This document shows, in pieces, positions 12,725 to 25,371 of a stretch of DNA of 64,000 nucleotides (positions are counted from its first letter, which is position 1; each line of letters starts with the position of its first letter). This DNA comes from Triops longicaudatus (lineage: Eukaryota; Arthropoda; Branchiopoda; Notostraca; Triopsidae): NCBI GenBank assembly GCA_022885665.1, contig JAGQDJ010000024.1:1052912-1116911 (forward strand). The letters are read 5' to 3'. Made by a program: the position numbers and the translations under genes. Below the pieces are notes generated by a model. The model did no database searches and was not told the DNA's origin. It worked only from the letters and a program-made list of their open reading frames with translations.

Positions 12725-13078
12725 TTTGTAGAACACTATTATTTTTCGGCATGTAGGGCTACCGACGATCAGGTAATCAATGAACTGTCAAGTTGTACAA
12801 GCAATCTTCATGGGTGCAGTTATTTGTACCTTTCTACTTCTGTGAGTATGGAGCTTGCGGGAAGAAAATCGTTTACTATTCTAATGAGTGAAACACAGAT
12901 AGTCAAGTTACTAATAACACTCCTTGGCCATTCAGCATTGCGTTCGGCGCACAGCTTTCGAGACATGCGAGACAATGAATTTAACAAAGCAAGGCCAAAA
13001 TTTCCGTATACTGCCATTTTGGATCTGTTTTCTACTCCAGAAAAGATCTTTGTGTACGGTGTGGAGCTTCAAGTCTAA
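12725..13078 (+). CDS. uncharacterised exon-like open frame
   Basis: The frame opens after TAA at 12722 and runs 117 codons to a TAA at 13076. The first 30 residues are serine- and cysteine-containing. From about residue 40 the translation looks globular, with a hydrophobic helix (QIVKLLITLLGH), a charged stretch (RDMRDNEFNKARPKF) and a C-terminal part rich in F, Y and V. A possible 3' splice site (T-rich tract then TAG) ends at 12756, and another AG lies at 12772. There is no in-frame ATG before about residue 38. The opposite strand has a shorter shadow frame. It may be an exon of the same unit as its neighbours; no family is recognised. Confidence 0.18.
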   Translation, partial: FVEHYYFSACRATDDQVINELSSCTSNLHGCSYLYLSTSVSMELAGRKSFTILMSETQIVKLLITLLGHSALRSAHSFRDMRDNEFNKARPKFPYTAILDLFSTPEKIFVYGVELQV

Positions 13079-13287
13079 CCTCCTCTTTGCTAAGGGAATT
13101 TGATCAAAGTTGGATTATTAAAATGCAAAAGCCAGCGTCTTGAATAGGAGACCCGCTATTTTTTTTCTATGTAGTGAGAGATGACTCAAACGAGGGTAGA
13201 GACATGTTTATTAAAAGAAGTATGACTAAAAGAAGACGAAAATTAGAAAAAAAATGAAAGGAAATTCGGATTTGACTACGCCATCCC

Positions 13288-13539
13288 ATGATGTGCAGAC
13301 TTCTTGCTGCCAAATTGCTGCATTACGCAGAGAAAGCGAGCAATTGGAAGGGGGAACCCGTAGAGTTGGCGAGTTGGGCAGCAAAATTTTTCGTGAAGGT
13401 AATAGCTGATCTGAAAGCACAGTTAGCTGGCGTTAAAGTGCAATATTCCTTGATGAATGAGCTTCAGCTTTACACCGAAAAGGAGAGCAAAGGGAAAGAA
13501 GGCCTTACCCACCATCAGAAACGATGCTGTCAGCTATAG
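13288..13539 (+). CDS. small helical protein candidate
   Basis: This frame starts with two ATGs and runs 83 codons to TAG. The translation is rich in A, L, K and E and predicts mostly helix: LLAAKLLHYAEKAS, then VELASWAAKFFVKVIADLKAQLAGVKV, then a charged C-terminus with two histidines and two cysteines (HHQKRCC). A second frame, ATG at 13254 to TGA at 13407, overlaps it. That frame also reads as charged helix (RRESEQLEGGTRRVGEL), so a frameshifted ancestral gene is possible. No promoter is obvious next to it. I recognise no family. Of the small ORFs this one looks the most protein-like. Confidence 0.22.
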   Translation: MMCRLLAAKLLHYAEKASNWKGEPVELASWAAKFFVKVIADLKAQLAGVKVQYSLMNELQLYTEKESKGKEGLTHHQKRCCQL

Positions 13540-16500
13540 GGTATGTGTAATATCAACCCATCACATTTCTCCTCGACTATCACGTCTTCCGAGCAGTAGC
13601 TAGAACTAGTAGTGGTTGCGCCAGAGCTAGTAATACTGGCAATACCAATAAAAGGCATCAATGCTTCACAGATTTGGGGCTGAGTAAATTTTCCATCGCT
13701 CAGGTCTTGGCGCTTTAATGGTTACACATTTTTTTTTTTACCTGATTCCCGTTTTTATTCCTTTCTTCCACTAGTGGTTTCCTGTTCACTGAGATTTTGG
13801 CTGATACAATTTCCATATGAGAGGTTTATAAAAATGTGAAGGCAGTCGATTTTTTTTTCTTTTATCATGTAAACATGCATTCTTTATTATTATTTTCTCG
13901 AGGAGACGTAGCGATACGCTTATTGTAAGTATGCTGTATTTCTCAAGACTAACTATGGCTCTTACTATGCCTACATCTAGTGGAATGGAATCTCGGTGAT
14001 CAATAGAGGAAGAGAGGAAACTCCCCTTATACTGTGTTTGAAATGGGAAATTTCGTCGTTTTCAACAGATGGGCCCCCAAGACGACCCAAAATGAACTTA
14101 TTGTTAGTGTTAAAACCTCTCATTTTCGAAGACCGCGATGGTTTTCTCCTAAAGGAAACCGAACTTGAACTGGGTGAGCGAAGCTTGGCTGGAGAGGTTG
14201 TCACGGTGTTCTGTAGAAGATGAGTCTTCGAGAAATACAAATCAATGTCTCGAGCGCTGGGGCAATCTACGCCCCAGCACCGAATTTTATACCGTCACGA
14301 GGGTTCCAAAGCGGCTTTACCTTGGGTTGGCATATTTAGTTGCCGAAGATAGATTTCACGGAGGAATGGCCATGGCGGTTTTGCTTTCGGCCCGGTTTTC
14401 GGTAGGAGGACAGGGGAATCCTGAAACCTTTCAAAGTTTCGTACAGGGGGTCTTTTCTCGACGTACACTCAATGTGAATGCATACAATCGACAATCGACC
14501 TAGGGTCGGTCTGGGTCCCCGAAAAGCCAGGGTAATGGGTTAAAAGAAGCGAAACCTGGTTAGCAACAAGATTTAGGTTTCGGGCCACGGTTGTGAGATG
14601 GACTGTATACCGGTGCAAGTACAGCGAGTCAGCAAAGGTCTACTATCGTCCCCGAAAGCTATAATTGTGAGAGGCTTTAAATCCCTCTCCAAGTAAAAAC
14701 TCGGGCCCTCGCCTCGCTGGAAGTTCATGCTAGGTTCGTGAACTTGTGACCCAGCGACCACGGCACCCGGAGACCCCAACAGCAGTGGTCAAAGTGCCTT
14801 GACCTTGGACAGTAGGGTTTAAGGCTGAGGGTGTGAAAAGCATGCGAGCTTAGATCAGTTTCTTTTCATTTTCCCCCAATATTTTTAGCCATGGAAGGTG
14901 GAAGACGGTCTTGATATTTTCTTCATTTTGCAAAGTTCCAACAGCAATCCCTGGTTCTGAGCTTTCCACAATTTTCGTACCCAATTTGCGGAAATGAACA
15001 AGATTTCTATTGACATCTTTTTAGTGAGGAGTGCAGCTTTAACAACATTAGATAGACATGCCACCAACAGATTTTTCATGTCCGAAAAGTTCAAATAATG
15101 CCTGAAAATGCAGCTGAACAGCTAGGCGAGAAAGAAAACCAACTTGGAGCCCGTATTTGTCCGAAACTATATGTCCACTCTTGGATGTTTATACTGTTGG
15201 GCGGCTCCGTATTCCATACAGAACCCCTTTAGATAAACTTCCGTGGAAACCTTATTCGTCGACCAAGACTATCGTACTCCTGGGATTATGTCGACCGGCC
15301 ATACCCAAGTAAACAGAAAAAAAATCTTTCTCATAGCCATACAAGTTTTTCTACGCTTTGCTGTACGCTGGCGCCTCGGTTTTGAAAGTTTTTTTTTTTT
15401 TCTTCTTTTAGCACGGTTTGGAAAGATTTACTACTGCAGATCCAAAAACAAACGGCCAACCAGGCAATGGCAGTTGATACGGTGCGTCAATGACCGTCTT
15501 GGACCTATAGCTCGTCTCCCTGGAGCATTGACCACCACCATTACTATAGTATTTCCTCAGACTTGGCTTTGACAATCAGATTAGGTTGGTCGCGTGGGGT
15601 CGGGAACTGACGGTAAAAGAAACTATTCCTCCTTCCTACCCCCGAAGAAGTTAGACGCGAACTGGGGGGAAAGTAGATACGGTGACCCTTTAAACGATCA
15701 ACCCAGACGACAAGTCTACCGAGATTTTCTATTTCGTCACGTGAGTTATGAAGCCTACCAAGGAAATGTAGCAGTGGAATGTGAGCCAAAGTCTATGATC
15801 AGAGAAATATGCGCCGCTTCTTTATAACATAACTTGTTAATTTTGTCTTTTTATATCTACCGTACAGCTGGTTGTGGTTGCTAGTGGCCGTTAATACTAA
15901 AATATGAAGGTACGGTCATCTTGGGCGTTGTTTTTCATTGAATGCGTGTCATAGTAGCGTGTGTAGTCGCAGTGTGTAGAACGTTGCTTAATCAATGAAG
16001 GCGGCTTATGGATTAGGCGTAAGTATACGCAAGGACATGTAGTATTAGGAAGCTTATACCGTCTAGTTGGTCAACTTGGTTTATATAATTCGCAATAAAT
16101 TCGCAATTCCCTCAGGATGGACGAGAGATATGTCACGTGATGTATTCTTTTTATCACAATACATGCCGCGGTTGAATGAGGAAATCGGCTCATAAATAGT
16201 GCGAGGGAAAAGGAGGGTTGGGGGTTGCAGAGTGCCCCCAATGATTGAATCAATTCAATATTGCGGCCCTTTTCCTTTGCAATGTGGCTCCGAGCCTTAT
16301 AAGATGCATATTCGAAGTGGAAGCAAGGGAAGAAGGTTGAGGAAAGGGAAAACGATAAAAAATAAAAATAAAAGCCCCTAGGCCCCCGGCCGGACTCCTC
16401 TGATTTGATTTGGCAAGAAAGATTAAGGTTGCGGGGGCGAAAGTGGAGGCATTTCTGACGTGATAGATGGCTCAGGATGTGTTGTTGGTCGGCAGATAGC

Positions 16501-17900
16501 AAGAAATATCTGAAATGGGTGGTGGTAGTGGTAGTTGGTGGGGTTGACTTGAAATTGTCAGTGCAGCAGAGCTTGACCAACGTCCGTCCTCTTCCTTAGC
16601 TAGAATAACATAGGTTTAGCGGGAAAAGCCACATCCTGAACGGACTGAAACATTAGAGACACGCACTTCTCATTCGGGGGTTTTTGTTCCTTTTCTCCTT
16701 TATTTATAGGTTTAGAGGGGGCTAGGTGGACATTCCAAATGATGGAGATAGGAAGGAAGGAAGGAAGGAAGTTCTGTTCACGCAAACGTATTACCATACG
16801 TAATGGGAGTTAGGGAGGCACTTTTACTGCATACTGAGTGCATAGAAATGACACTTGCATGTTTGCTCACCTAACTGGCCTATAACTTGTCAACGTTTCT
16901 TTCTTTTTATCCTCATAGTTCCCCCTGTTTAGAGAGATAGTCGGTGAGCTTGGCTGTTCCAATCGGTGTCGTGCTACCATTTGGCAGCTACGAGCACATT
17001 GCACAGTTTCTACGGCTACAGGTTTCTATGTAGGTCGCATAAAAACTGACGTAGTGAAGTACAGACAGGACGTCCGGTGATCAGATTCAGCATCTAACGT
17101 GTCTATTCCCCTCTCGTCGGAACCCTGATATTACCTGTCCTTGGACGTCCCATGGTGTCAGCATAACTTCCACCGCCTTAAACATACCATTTAAGCAAGG
17201 AAGTCTTGGGCAATCGTTTCCCGGGTCCGGATCGGATTGAGGTTTTTTTTTTAGGATTCAAACCAGCTTTCCATATGCCGCATGCTGTCTTGCACGATTG
17301 AAAATGATCGGTAAAAGGGGAAAGAAAAAGGGGTGGTAGAAGTAAAGATTACTTCCTTTAATAGCCCATGCCAGAGCTTTTTAGTGAGAATACCTTGCCG
17401 ACACTGCTAAGGTTCAGGTTGCTTGACGTGCAGGCTTGTCTTCAAGGCACCATTCCAAAAAGCCGGTACTTCTAATGTAGATCGCCACGTTTAGGCACTG
17501 TCGCTTGACTGTAACTTTTGGACTTGATGAGACGGCTTTCTCGACCAAGGCCTCCCAAGCCCACTTCCGGCGCATAAAAAAAAGAAACACGTTTGGTCTA
17601 GCTTAATTTCGTATGTTGTCGTATATTCTAGACGGTACCTCGAATTTGATACTCCTGTGATAAGAGGAGGGAAGCTCTCTACTTATTAACTCCCAAGCAA
17701 CCATACACTGCATGGGCGGTTGAATTGAGGCCTCCTTAATGCTGCCTTACTGCAAAGGTCAAATAGTACAGGACGATAGAGAACAGGCCGTACTAATTAT
17801 CTAAAGATGGAAAGTTGGCTACGTGTCTCAGGAAGGTTGTGTAAAAAGGGAGGTCTCACATAAGAGAAAAGTGAATCGTGTGTTATTATTATTTTGGTAC
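13540..17900. other. no gene recognised
   Basis: Several overlapping short frames occur on both strands (for example near 14000-14500 and 15594-15827), none with a recognised motif. A minus-strand frame of 169 codons at 16071-16580 lies opposite a strongly purine-rich stretch, which explains its lack of stops. A GGAA run lies at 16751-16771. No RNA gene is seen. Confidence 0.5.
16751..16771 (+). repeat. GGAA microsatellite, five units
   Basis: Five uninterrupted ggaa units followed by a final g. A simple repeat with no other feature attached. Confidence 0.95.
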
Positions 17901-18157
17901 TTCTCTATTATACGCCCCCTGAGATGGCAATACTAGTTTTTTTTTTTTTTAGAACCATTTTGATTTTTCGTTAATGAAATTTTTGTAGTAGGTAGTTTTG
18001 GTAGAAGTAGACAGGTTAAGACTAGTATGGAGTTTTCGCTAAGAACTTTAACACATGCTAGCCTAACCTAATGTAACTGAACTCAATCTAGCCTAAACTA
18101 ATGATACCTACCAAAACTAAGCTAACTTAAAAAAGCCACTGGGCGTATAATAGAGAA
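17901..18157. mobile_element. MITE-like foldback element with 17-bp perfect inverted ends
   Basis: The left end ttctctattatacgccc (17901-17917) is the exact reverse complement of the right end (18141-18157). A further ggt/acc match lies just outside with two mismatches. A second internal inverted pair is perfect over 11 bp: agttttggtag at 17994-18004 and ctaccaaaact at 18108-18118. There is no room for a transposase. The interior is AT-rich with a T14 run and a repeated tagcctaa motif. Size, perfect ends and nested pairing fit a miniature inverted-repeat or foldback element. I could not define a clean target-site duplication, so insertion is inferred. No second clear copy is visible in the window. 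Confidence 0.5.
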
Positions 18158-21100
18158 TGACCTTCTTTAAGATAGAGGGACAAATGAAAAGAGCTGGGAA
18201 TTCTTCACAATGCAAGGGTAAGAAGACCGATAACTAATAGCTGAACTCGTATGGTATCCTTCCAAACGAGATATTTTGGTTATGTGTCTTCCACACAAAG
18301 GATGGAAGGATTTAGTACAGATTATTCATTCCCCATTGGGAAGGAGATTTTATTCTTGTACTTTTGTTTATGGATCCTTCCGCTGATGAGAGGTAAGACC
18401 CGAGGTGAGTGGTTTGGACTTGAGTCATCTGTTTCACTGTGCATAATGCGAATATGGTTCCTGGGCTTTTTTTTTTATTTTAATTGTTTGTTTAGCGTTT
18501 AATGTTTTCGTCGTCTTTATGTTAGTGGAGTGTTGCTTTGAAGCTAGCCGCTTGTGTCCTTTTGCGCTCCCTTTGAGTTAGTATGTTACTTGGATCTAGT
18601 GTAAATAGAAAACCTCGTTTACAGACTTTAATTGAAGATTGTTTGGTTCCCAAGTGATAACTATGAGTAAAAATAGGCGCTATATCCCTAAGGAGGTCAG
18701 AAAACGAGTTTAAACTTCTGGAGCGTAAGCACAGTCGCTCTTATGATGGTCTCAAGGCGTCATTTTGTGCCTGAAAGAAGACAGAAGGGTTGGATCGGTT
18801 AGAGATAACAAAGTAATTTCGTGTTTAATTGGTTTCTGAAAAAGTGGCACGAAGCCAACTTATGTTCTAAAAAGTTTTTCTTCTCTTCTTTTTATTTTCT
18901 TCCTTCGCTATCCATAGTAGATGTATAGTCATGCAAGCATCCGAGTAAAGCTTAGCGATTTATTACATCCGAAGAAAGTTCTCTGGCTTCTCACAAACCG
19001 CATACACGAACTGCAGCGTGATTGTCATGGAGATGCTGATGTCAGCATCCTTTCGCATCATTATGTTGATGGGAGACTAACAATCACGATAACGACATGG
19101 AGGGCGACGCCGAATTGTAAAGATGACAATAAAAAGAAACGACGAGGGCTACCATGGTGATAAGGATTAGCTGGAACGCCAACCAATGCCGGTTCCTGCT
19201 CCATGCTGCCCTTGACATATACAACAAGAGGGTAGTGGGATGAAGGGTAGGGTTCAGAAGAGTACTTTTTGCATATGCGGGGTGCAATGAAAGCTATTGC
19301 AATACTACCCCAGAACTATAAAGCCAATCTCGGATGCTGTAATTCTAACTCCCTCTTCAGCGTAGTCCCATAGTACAGCACCGTATTACCGTATGGTAAG
19401 ACTTTCAAGCACGGACATTATACATTTTCAAGCCGGACGCTACAACTCGCCCCACTGACGGTACCGGGATGTTTGAAGCGAACCTTGCCCACTGAAACGG
19501 ACAAAATGCAAAAAAGGGGGGCGAGGGGAACAGTTTTTATTCATATGCAGATGACGGTGTTTGTGTGCATCATTCACCGACAGTAGCAGCTCGAACTCTC
19601 ACTCGCGTCGTTTTTCCTCTCTCGACTCTCAAACTATCTCCCTTATTGTTATTGGGGCCCTTGCTAGAGTATTTTCCTTCAATTCTTCGCCCTCTTTACA
19701 AATCCCCTGCTCCTTTTGTCATACACTTCTTACAGAAGACTATTTTTATGCATGTATTTTGCGCGTCACTTATTTTTCCTCCCAGCGATCTTAGCAGCTA
19801 TTCGTGATTTCGAACCTTTTTTCTCTCTCATCTTGAATATTGGGCTCTCTTCTCAGCTCCTGAGGCCCCTACATCAGAAAGAAAGAAAGAAAGGAAAAAA
19901 AAAAAAAACTCGAGGTCTTTTTGACCGTATCTTCGCTACATTGACTTCACTGCTGTATGTGCTTCATGCGTGCCATTTTTCTAAGAGATCCCCATGTCCC
20001 AGTTCTCATGAATCAGACGCAAGGGGTGATCATTGAAATTGTATTGAATACAAGGCAAGAAGAAAAGAGTCTCTTCTCTGTTCAGCCAGCGACAGGTCTT
20101 CTCTTTCAATGAATTCGGGAATGAATCATTCCTAAGCCATAACAAGTAAAAAATAACAAAACATTGCTAAAAAAAATAAGATAATATTGCATACCATTGC
20201 TATAACAAGCCAAGAAATGAAAAAGCTTGTACTTCACGGATATGATTACAAAATATGATAGTTGGAAAACCACGAGCGAAAGGATTTACTTAAACCTCGC
20301 ACTTTCTTGATTTTTCTCAGCCTCCGAAGCTGTACTGCGGGAATATGCTGTCCTGCTTTATACGCCATCTATTGGCACTACTACTAGTTTAAGAGTAGTA
20401 ACCCGGTTTCGGATGATGTTTTGATTGCGTGACGTGTTTAGAGTTACAAATTTGTGCGATGTTATTAACTTGTCAGTGTATGAAACAATTTGTATACGTA
20501 ACAGTGATTGCTGGAAGATAGGAAATAGTACGATGTTGTTAGCAAGGAATACAATTCCCATAACTAAGAAAGAATTACTGCAATAGAGCACCGAGAGCGT
20601 CATCCCCGGTTTTCAGCCAAAGGGTAAAGCAACCCATGCGCCGATGGCAATGGTAATGTTTGTGTGACGTTCTGTTCTAGTTCGTAACTTCTATTTTGTC
20701 AATTTCAAGGGTGTATACGATGTGCAACTCAACTCAAGTGAAATACTGATATGATAGCCGGCTTTCTTGGTACGTAACATAGTCCCGGTATTGTTTTTGT
20801 TTCGTTTTGTGGAACTTGATCATACCGTAATCCTTCGGCACAAGTAGAAAACAGACGTATAAGATCCTTGGGTGAGGTAGGTCAGTTCATTATACTGTAT
20901 CTTTCATCAGGCCAGGAAATCGTTTTATTCCCTGTAAAGGAGGCGATCGGCCGAGGGCTAATTGCATTACTACCTTATGAAGTGAAAAGTAGTGAGGAAA
21001 TGTAGGTTTTTGTCGATGTAAAGTGGCACCTCTCACGTTTGGTTTCCTTTTCCCCCCTTTTCCCATCCTATCGGACTAGGAGTTATCCAAAAGATTTTAT

Positions 21101-24100
21101 GACGGGCGTAATTTGGGTAGGCTTTTTGTCGGTTCGAAGCTGGTAAAACAACCGAGTCGCTTGGGTAATCATACAAGACATTTAACTAGCACCGTAATAG
21201 GGTATACAACCTTGACCACAGAGCCTGAGAGTTGGGGAAGATTCGTAGGGTAAATGGAAACTATAGTTGGTTGCTAACTTATTACTATCACCGAACCTGT
21301 CGCCAAAAACGTCTTTAAAGTGGTGAATTCCGCGGGTGAGCATTTGGGGTTAGAGTGGCTGCCTTGGAATATGCTGTTGTCCCAGCCTTTGATATCTTAC
21401 CTGTTTTATTTTTTTTTTCCTGGAGTGATTTCCCTCTTTGGTATAGTAACAGCACAGTTATGGTTTACAACCATTGTTGCTAACAGGATTTGCATGTTTG
21501 GCTCTGTCCTAGGAGAATCTCCGCCCCGAGTTCAGGACTCTGGCAATCCATTCCAACTCTGACGAGCTATCTAAAGCTGTTTCAGCAATCAGTTTGATCA
21601 AAAAGTGACGTGCTCGTTTGTTGAACCTACCTGACCAGTTGGGACATATTGTCTTTTCTTCGGAATTCAATCTGCATTTAGCTTGAGACTGACCAGATAA
21701 CTTGGCCCCCAAGAAGTCTCATCACTTCCTAGTAGTGCTACCTGTCTATCTCTGGACGTGAGCAAATGCTCCGCCTTGGTTAAGTAATGGCATGCGATCC
21801 CCATTGTTGATGCTATCTCTCACAACGTGAAGTGTTGCTCCCTTTACTTTTAGAACTTAAGTTTCTCCTATTCTAGTTTGTAAAATCGTACGAAATCCGC
21901 AAGAAGTAGCTCGCAATTCACAAGTTTGCTTTAGTAGTCTGACATCCTTTCTTCAACCACGTTTGAAAATTACCGCAGTATGTACTGTACTTAAAAAACC
22001 AGCACTTATATAGTACATAATGAAAACGAAAAGAAACCGAGCTTCCACACGACCTACTAAACGAGTCGGCATGCATTTAATAATGCGTCATTTTCTCGCT
22101 GGCATAACTCTTGGTGCCGAAATCGAACGTCTACAACATGTGGCCGTCCGCATGCTTCTACGAGTGTAGTATATTACTATAAAAAGAACCCTTATCGATG
22201 TTAGTTACAGCTGGCTGGGGACCTCGACGCGAATAAGAAGCAGAAAACGCGAAACAAAAAAGTGGGGACCCTACCCGCTCCTGACCATGGCAAAAACATC
22301 TTGTGGGCCCGGTTTTCCGGTGACCGTGACACACCAAAAGCCTCCGAGTTACGTTTGACTCTTCTCAGAGCATAAACTGCATGTATCCTTTCTTTGAAAC
22401 TCCTCTGGCAGGAGCATTTGTAATACCTTTAGTGAAAAGGTCAGCAGCAACAATTGTCGTGGTCTGCTTATCTTTTTCAACTTACAGTAATTCTGGCTCC
22501 TCCAGCTACTTTTTGTGGGCACCGTGTTAGTTACCTTTAGTAACACTATACCTTCTGGACAAGCCTCAAAGGTCGTCAAGGTGCTCCAATCCTTTGGCTT
22601 GTCGTGGTTTTGAGGGTAGTACTTTTTATTTCAAAAATAAAATCTCTCTCTTGCTTTCGTCGTGGCTTTCTGGACGCCTTCGTTTCTTGGGTTAGTGAGG
22701 TCTCTCAACTCGGGTCGCTCACCATCTTGAAGAGTTTTTAATGTTTTTGCCGCTGGGTCACCATTTTACAAGCTCAAAGTGGTCTCTGCTTGCCAGCTGC
22801 TTGCCCACTACCTTCTCTTTTTTTTTTTGCCTTCCCCCCGAATCCAACTAATACCTTGAAAGTGCTTGTTGAGCTCTTCAAATTGCATAAAACATGGTAT
22901 CTGAGGTCCTTGGTAGTACAACAATAGTTTGATCTGGATATTACTGGCCGTTGCTGGGACTGGAGAGGACCCGTACTCGATAACGGTGAGGTGTTGAAGA
23001 GTAATTCTTTCGTGTCAACAATAAGTACTCGAATTTATGTTTCCCGTTTGGTTATTCGTGGTGTGAATATTGTAGTCGAAGAAACAAGGCATGACTCGAG
23101 AGCCGTGACAAGGAAGACATTTTCCCAAGTTGTACTTTTCAGCTTTCTTTTTCTCTTTGAGGGCAGTAAGAAGGGACAGTAAGTTGAGCAATAATGCTGA
23201 AGATTCGCTTTTGCCCGAGTTGCCTACAGGCAACCAATGACACTATGGGGGACAACAATTATGTGTCGTTTAATGGCTATGAAGCCCTCTTTTTTCGAGC
23301 TTTTGTATTCCAGCACAGGTGCGCTTACAATAATTGCATGCCCTTTTTTCATCCGCTTCTGAGACGCTTCTTTTCACTTGAGTTTTCCAAAGTTAAGGCG
23401 TTTTTTTTAGAAAAGAAAAATTGAAAGCAGTCGGAGGACACAATTTGTTAAGGTTCACTGGTGAGTTATACAAATTAACAGAGGACAGGCATCGCCTGTG
23501 AGAACGAAAAAAGAGTGACTACCGAATGTTGACAGGTTCTTGAGGCCCTTGTTTTTCTTTCGCGGGTGTTCTGTGACGAGTGGGCTATTATGCATAGTAT
23601 TTGCGTCATCCCCATGGAAAGTAAATCCGTTTGGAAAAAGAACAGTTTAGAGTTAACCGCAGCAGTAAATATTGTACAACGGAGTCTCGGCAGCGATGGA
23701 TTGTGCTGGCCTGAGAACCCTTCGTTAACCGGACCCTTGGGTTTTTTTTTTTTTACTTACAGTTAAATATTTTAGAAAAACTTTCTTAGGCTCTGCATCT
23801 TTGGAAAATGACAAGTAAACTCTTACTGTACTTTCGAACATTGGTTTCTCGTGGGGTCCACATGGACAGCTTGCATCATGCGAACATGCAAGCTTATTAA
23901 AGTATTTAAAAGTCAAAGTTATAACGGCTTGTGTTTTATTTATGGTGCTTACGTATTTCATGAAGTAGGCGCGAATCTGGAGGTATGCATTATAATAGTT
24001 GAAAAGTTGCTCCTAATGTTGTGATTTTGGCGATACATTCTTCAGTATGAACTCGGTAATTATTTATTCTTAATAGTGAAGCTTATTTCCAGTAATTTCA

Positions 24101-24289
24101 TATGCAGCGTGCGTGACGCTTTTCGCGAAACTTTTGTCGTTAAAGCCACTTGTATACCCTTGTCGCTTAAGTGTGAACTAAATAGGGATTTTTATGTTTG
24201 TTTTGCAAGTTCTGTTAGATATGCTCGAAAAGTTTTTGATCGCAAAGTTACATTTCAAAATGCGGGCGATTCGTGATAAAGAATTTTTC
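18158..24289. other. no gene recognised
   Basis: Short frames only. Visible items are a GAAA run with A14 at 19877-19908, a 15-bp palindromic word (ggaatgaatcattcc) at 20118-20132, and several T runs (near 21409, 22809 and 23739). A frame at 23566-23766 (66 codons) and its neighbours show no motif. I can assign nothing. Confidence 0.5.
19877..19908 (+). repeat. GAAA microsatellite running into A14
   Basis: Four gaaa units, then gg and fourteen A. This could be the eroded tail of a retroposed element, but no element body is recognisable beside it. Confidence 0.9.
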
Positions 24290-24830
24290 ATCCTGATCAT
24301 TTCTGGTGATTTGCCGTATCCGTTGTTTAGTATAGGCAAATATTTAAATATACTATTGCGATTTTTAAAGTAAAATAGATTATAAAATAAAATAGAATAA
24401 GATAGACTTATTAATCGGTACTGTATTCCTCGGATATATAAAATATTTTAGTGCAAAAATCGTAATGCTTTGAAATAATCAGTCTGAAAAGTTCCAGAAT
24501 ATTAGGTAGAATACGCCTTCAAATCAAGCAGAAAGTAATAGATTTTTTTTAAAAATATGTCGATCAGAAGTTGCAAACGTTGTAAACTACATGTTACTGT
24601 CAGTTGATGTTAAAGAAATTAAGAATGTCGAATTTTTCCAACAATTCCAATGCGATGTCTGTTGCGAAATCCATAAGATGGAAGCTTTAGAGTTACCATA
24701 AATTTCGATAATTATTTTTAAAATGAAAATGGGTACGCAATAATAATAAAAATCGTAGAAAATACAGAAAATTAATAACAATACAAATTCAGTTAACGGA
24801 TGGTGAATATTTGAAAATAAGCTATAGAGT
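24290..24830. other. AT-rich island
   Basis: The sequence becomes strongly AT-rich, with degenerate repeats of the type ataaaatagaataag near 24370-24405. It ends sharply where more balanced sequence resumes at about 24840. Frames here are short and low in complexity. It may be intergenic spacer or heavily mutated repeat DNA. Confidence 0.6.
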
Positions 24831-25035
24831 CGAAAGCAGCCAAACAAAATCATCGCGAGGCCTTGCTTTATGGAAGGAAAGGAGAATAATGTCGTGGTTG
24901 GTAGGTATCGTAAGCCGAACTTGTGTCGTAAGAGAAACTCGGTGTTTGCCTGAAAAGAGATCCCAAGTCAGGGTTTCACGGTGGTGGATTCAATCCTTTG
25001 GGTGTAGGGTGACGTTAGCTGCTTCTTATAAGGGA

Positions 25036-25042
25036 TATAAAA
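25036..25042 (+). promoter_or_regulatory. candidate TATA box
   Basis: TATAAAA in the context gatataaaagacc, about 50 bases before the ATG at 25090 that starts a 24-codon frame. A 62-codon frame follows at 25183. The position just after the end of an AT-rich island is suggestive, but a lone TATAAAA is weak evidence. Confidence 0.2.
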
Positions 25043-25182
25043 GACCCCAGAGAAGAGAGTGGAGTACTTGTTACAGCATAGCGAATGTGATGAACGGCTC
25101 CTATAAGTCTGAAGGCCTGGGTCGTTCATCGCTTTTATGTTCAGTCGTTTCCTGCGCCTCTTGACCGCAATGTTGTTCCGAA

Positions 25183-25371
25183 ATGGACCTGGCCGGGGTA
25201 TTTCCCTATTGTTGGCCCTTGGAAGAGGAGAAGGAGCAGGAAAGCCGAGGAGAGAGAGAGCTGGAAGAGGAGTATATATACACGAGAGCCACTCTAGAAG
25301 CTGTTTTTCTTCTTCTTGCTGTGGAAAGTCGTCGTGTAGGGTTAATTAAACTTGCCTGGCGCACGCAATGA
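25183..25371 (+). CDS. small acidic ORF
   Basis: This is an ATG-started frame of 62 codons. It has an acidic, glutamate-rich centre (LEEEKEQESRGERELEEEY) and then a hydrophobic segment (LEAVFLLLAV) before a basic end. The glutamate-rich part comes from a purine-rich DNA stretch, which lowers the evidence for coding. I recognise no family. Confidence 0.12.
   Translation: MDLAGVFPYCWPLEEEKEQESRGERELEEEYIYTRATLEAVFLLLAVESRRVGLIKLAWRTQ

Noticed and set aside
16071..16580. Minus-strand frame of 169 codons.
   Set aside because: The plus strand here is strongly purine-rich, so stops are rare on the minus strand for compositional reasons; the T-, P- and S-rich translation reflects simple repeats.
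20350..20640. tatacgcc...tggca..tactag resembles the left end of the foldback element at 17901.
   Set aside because: Only scattered identity and no matching right end, so I do not call it a second copy.
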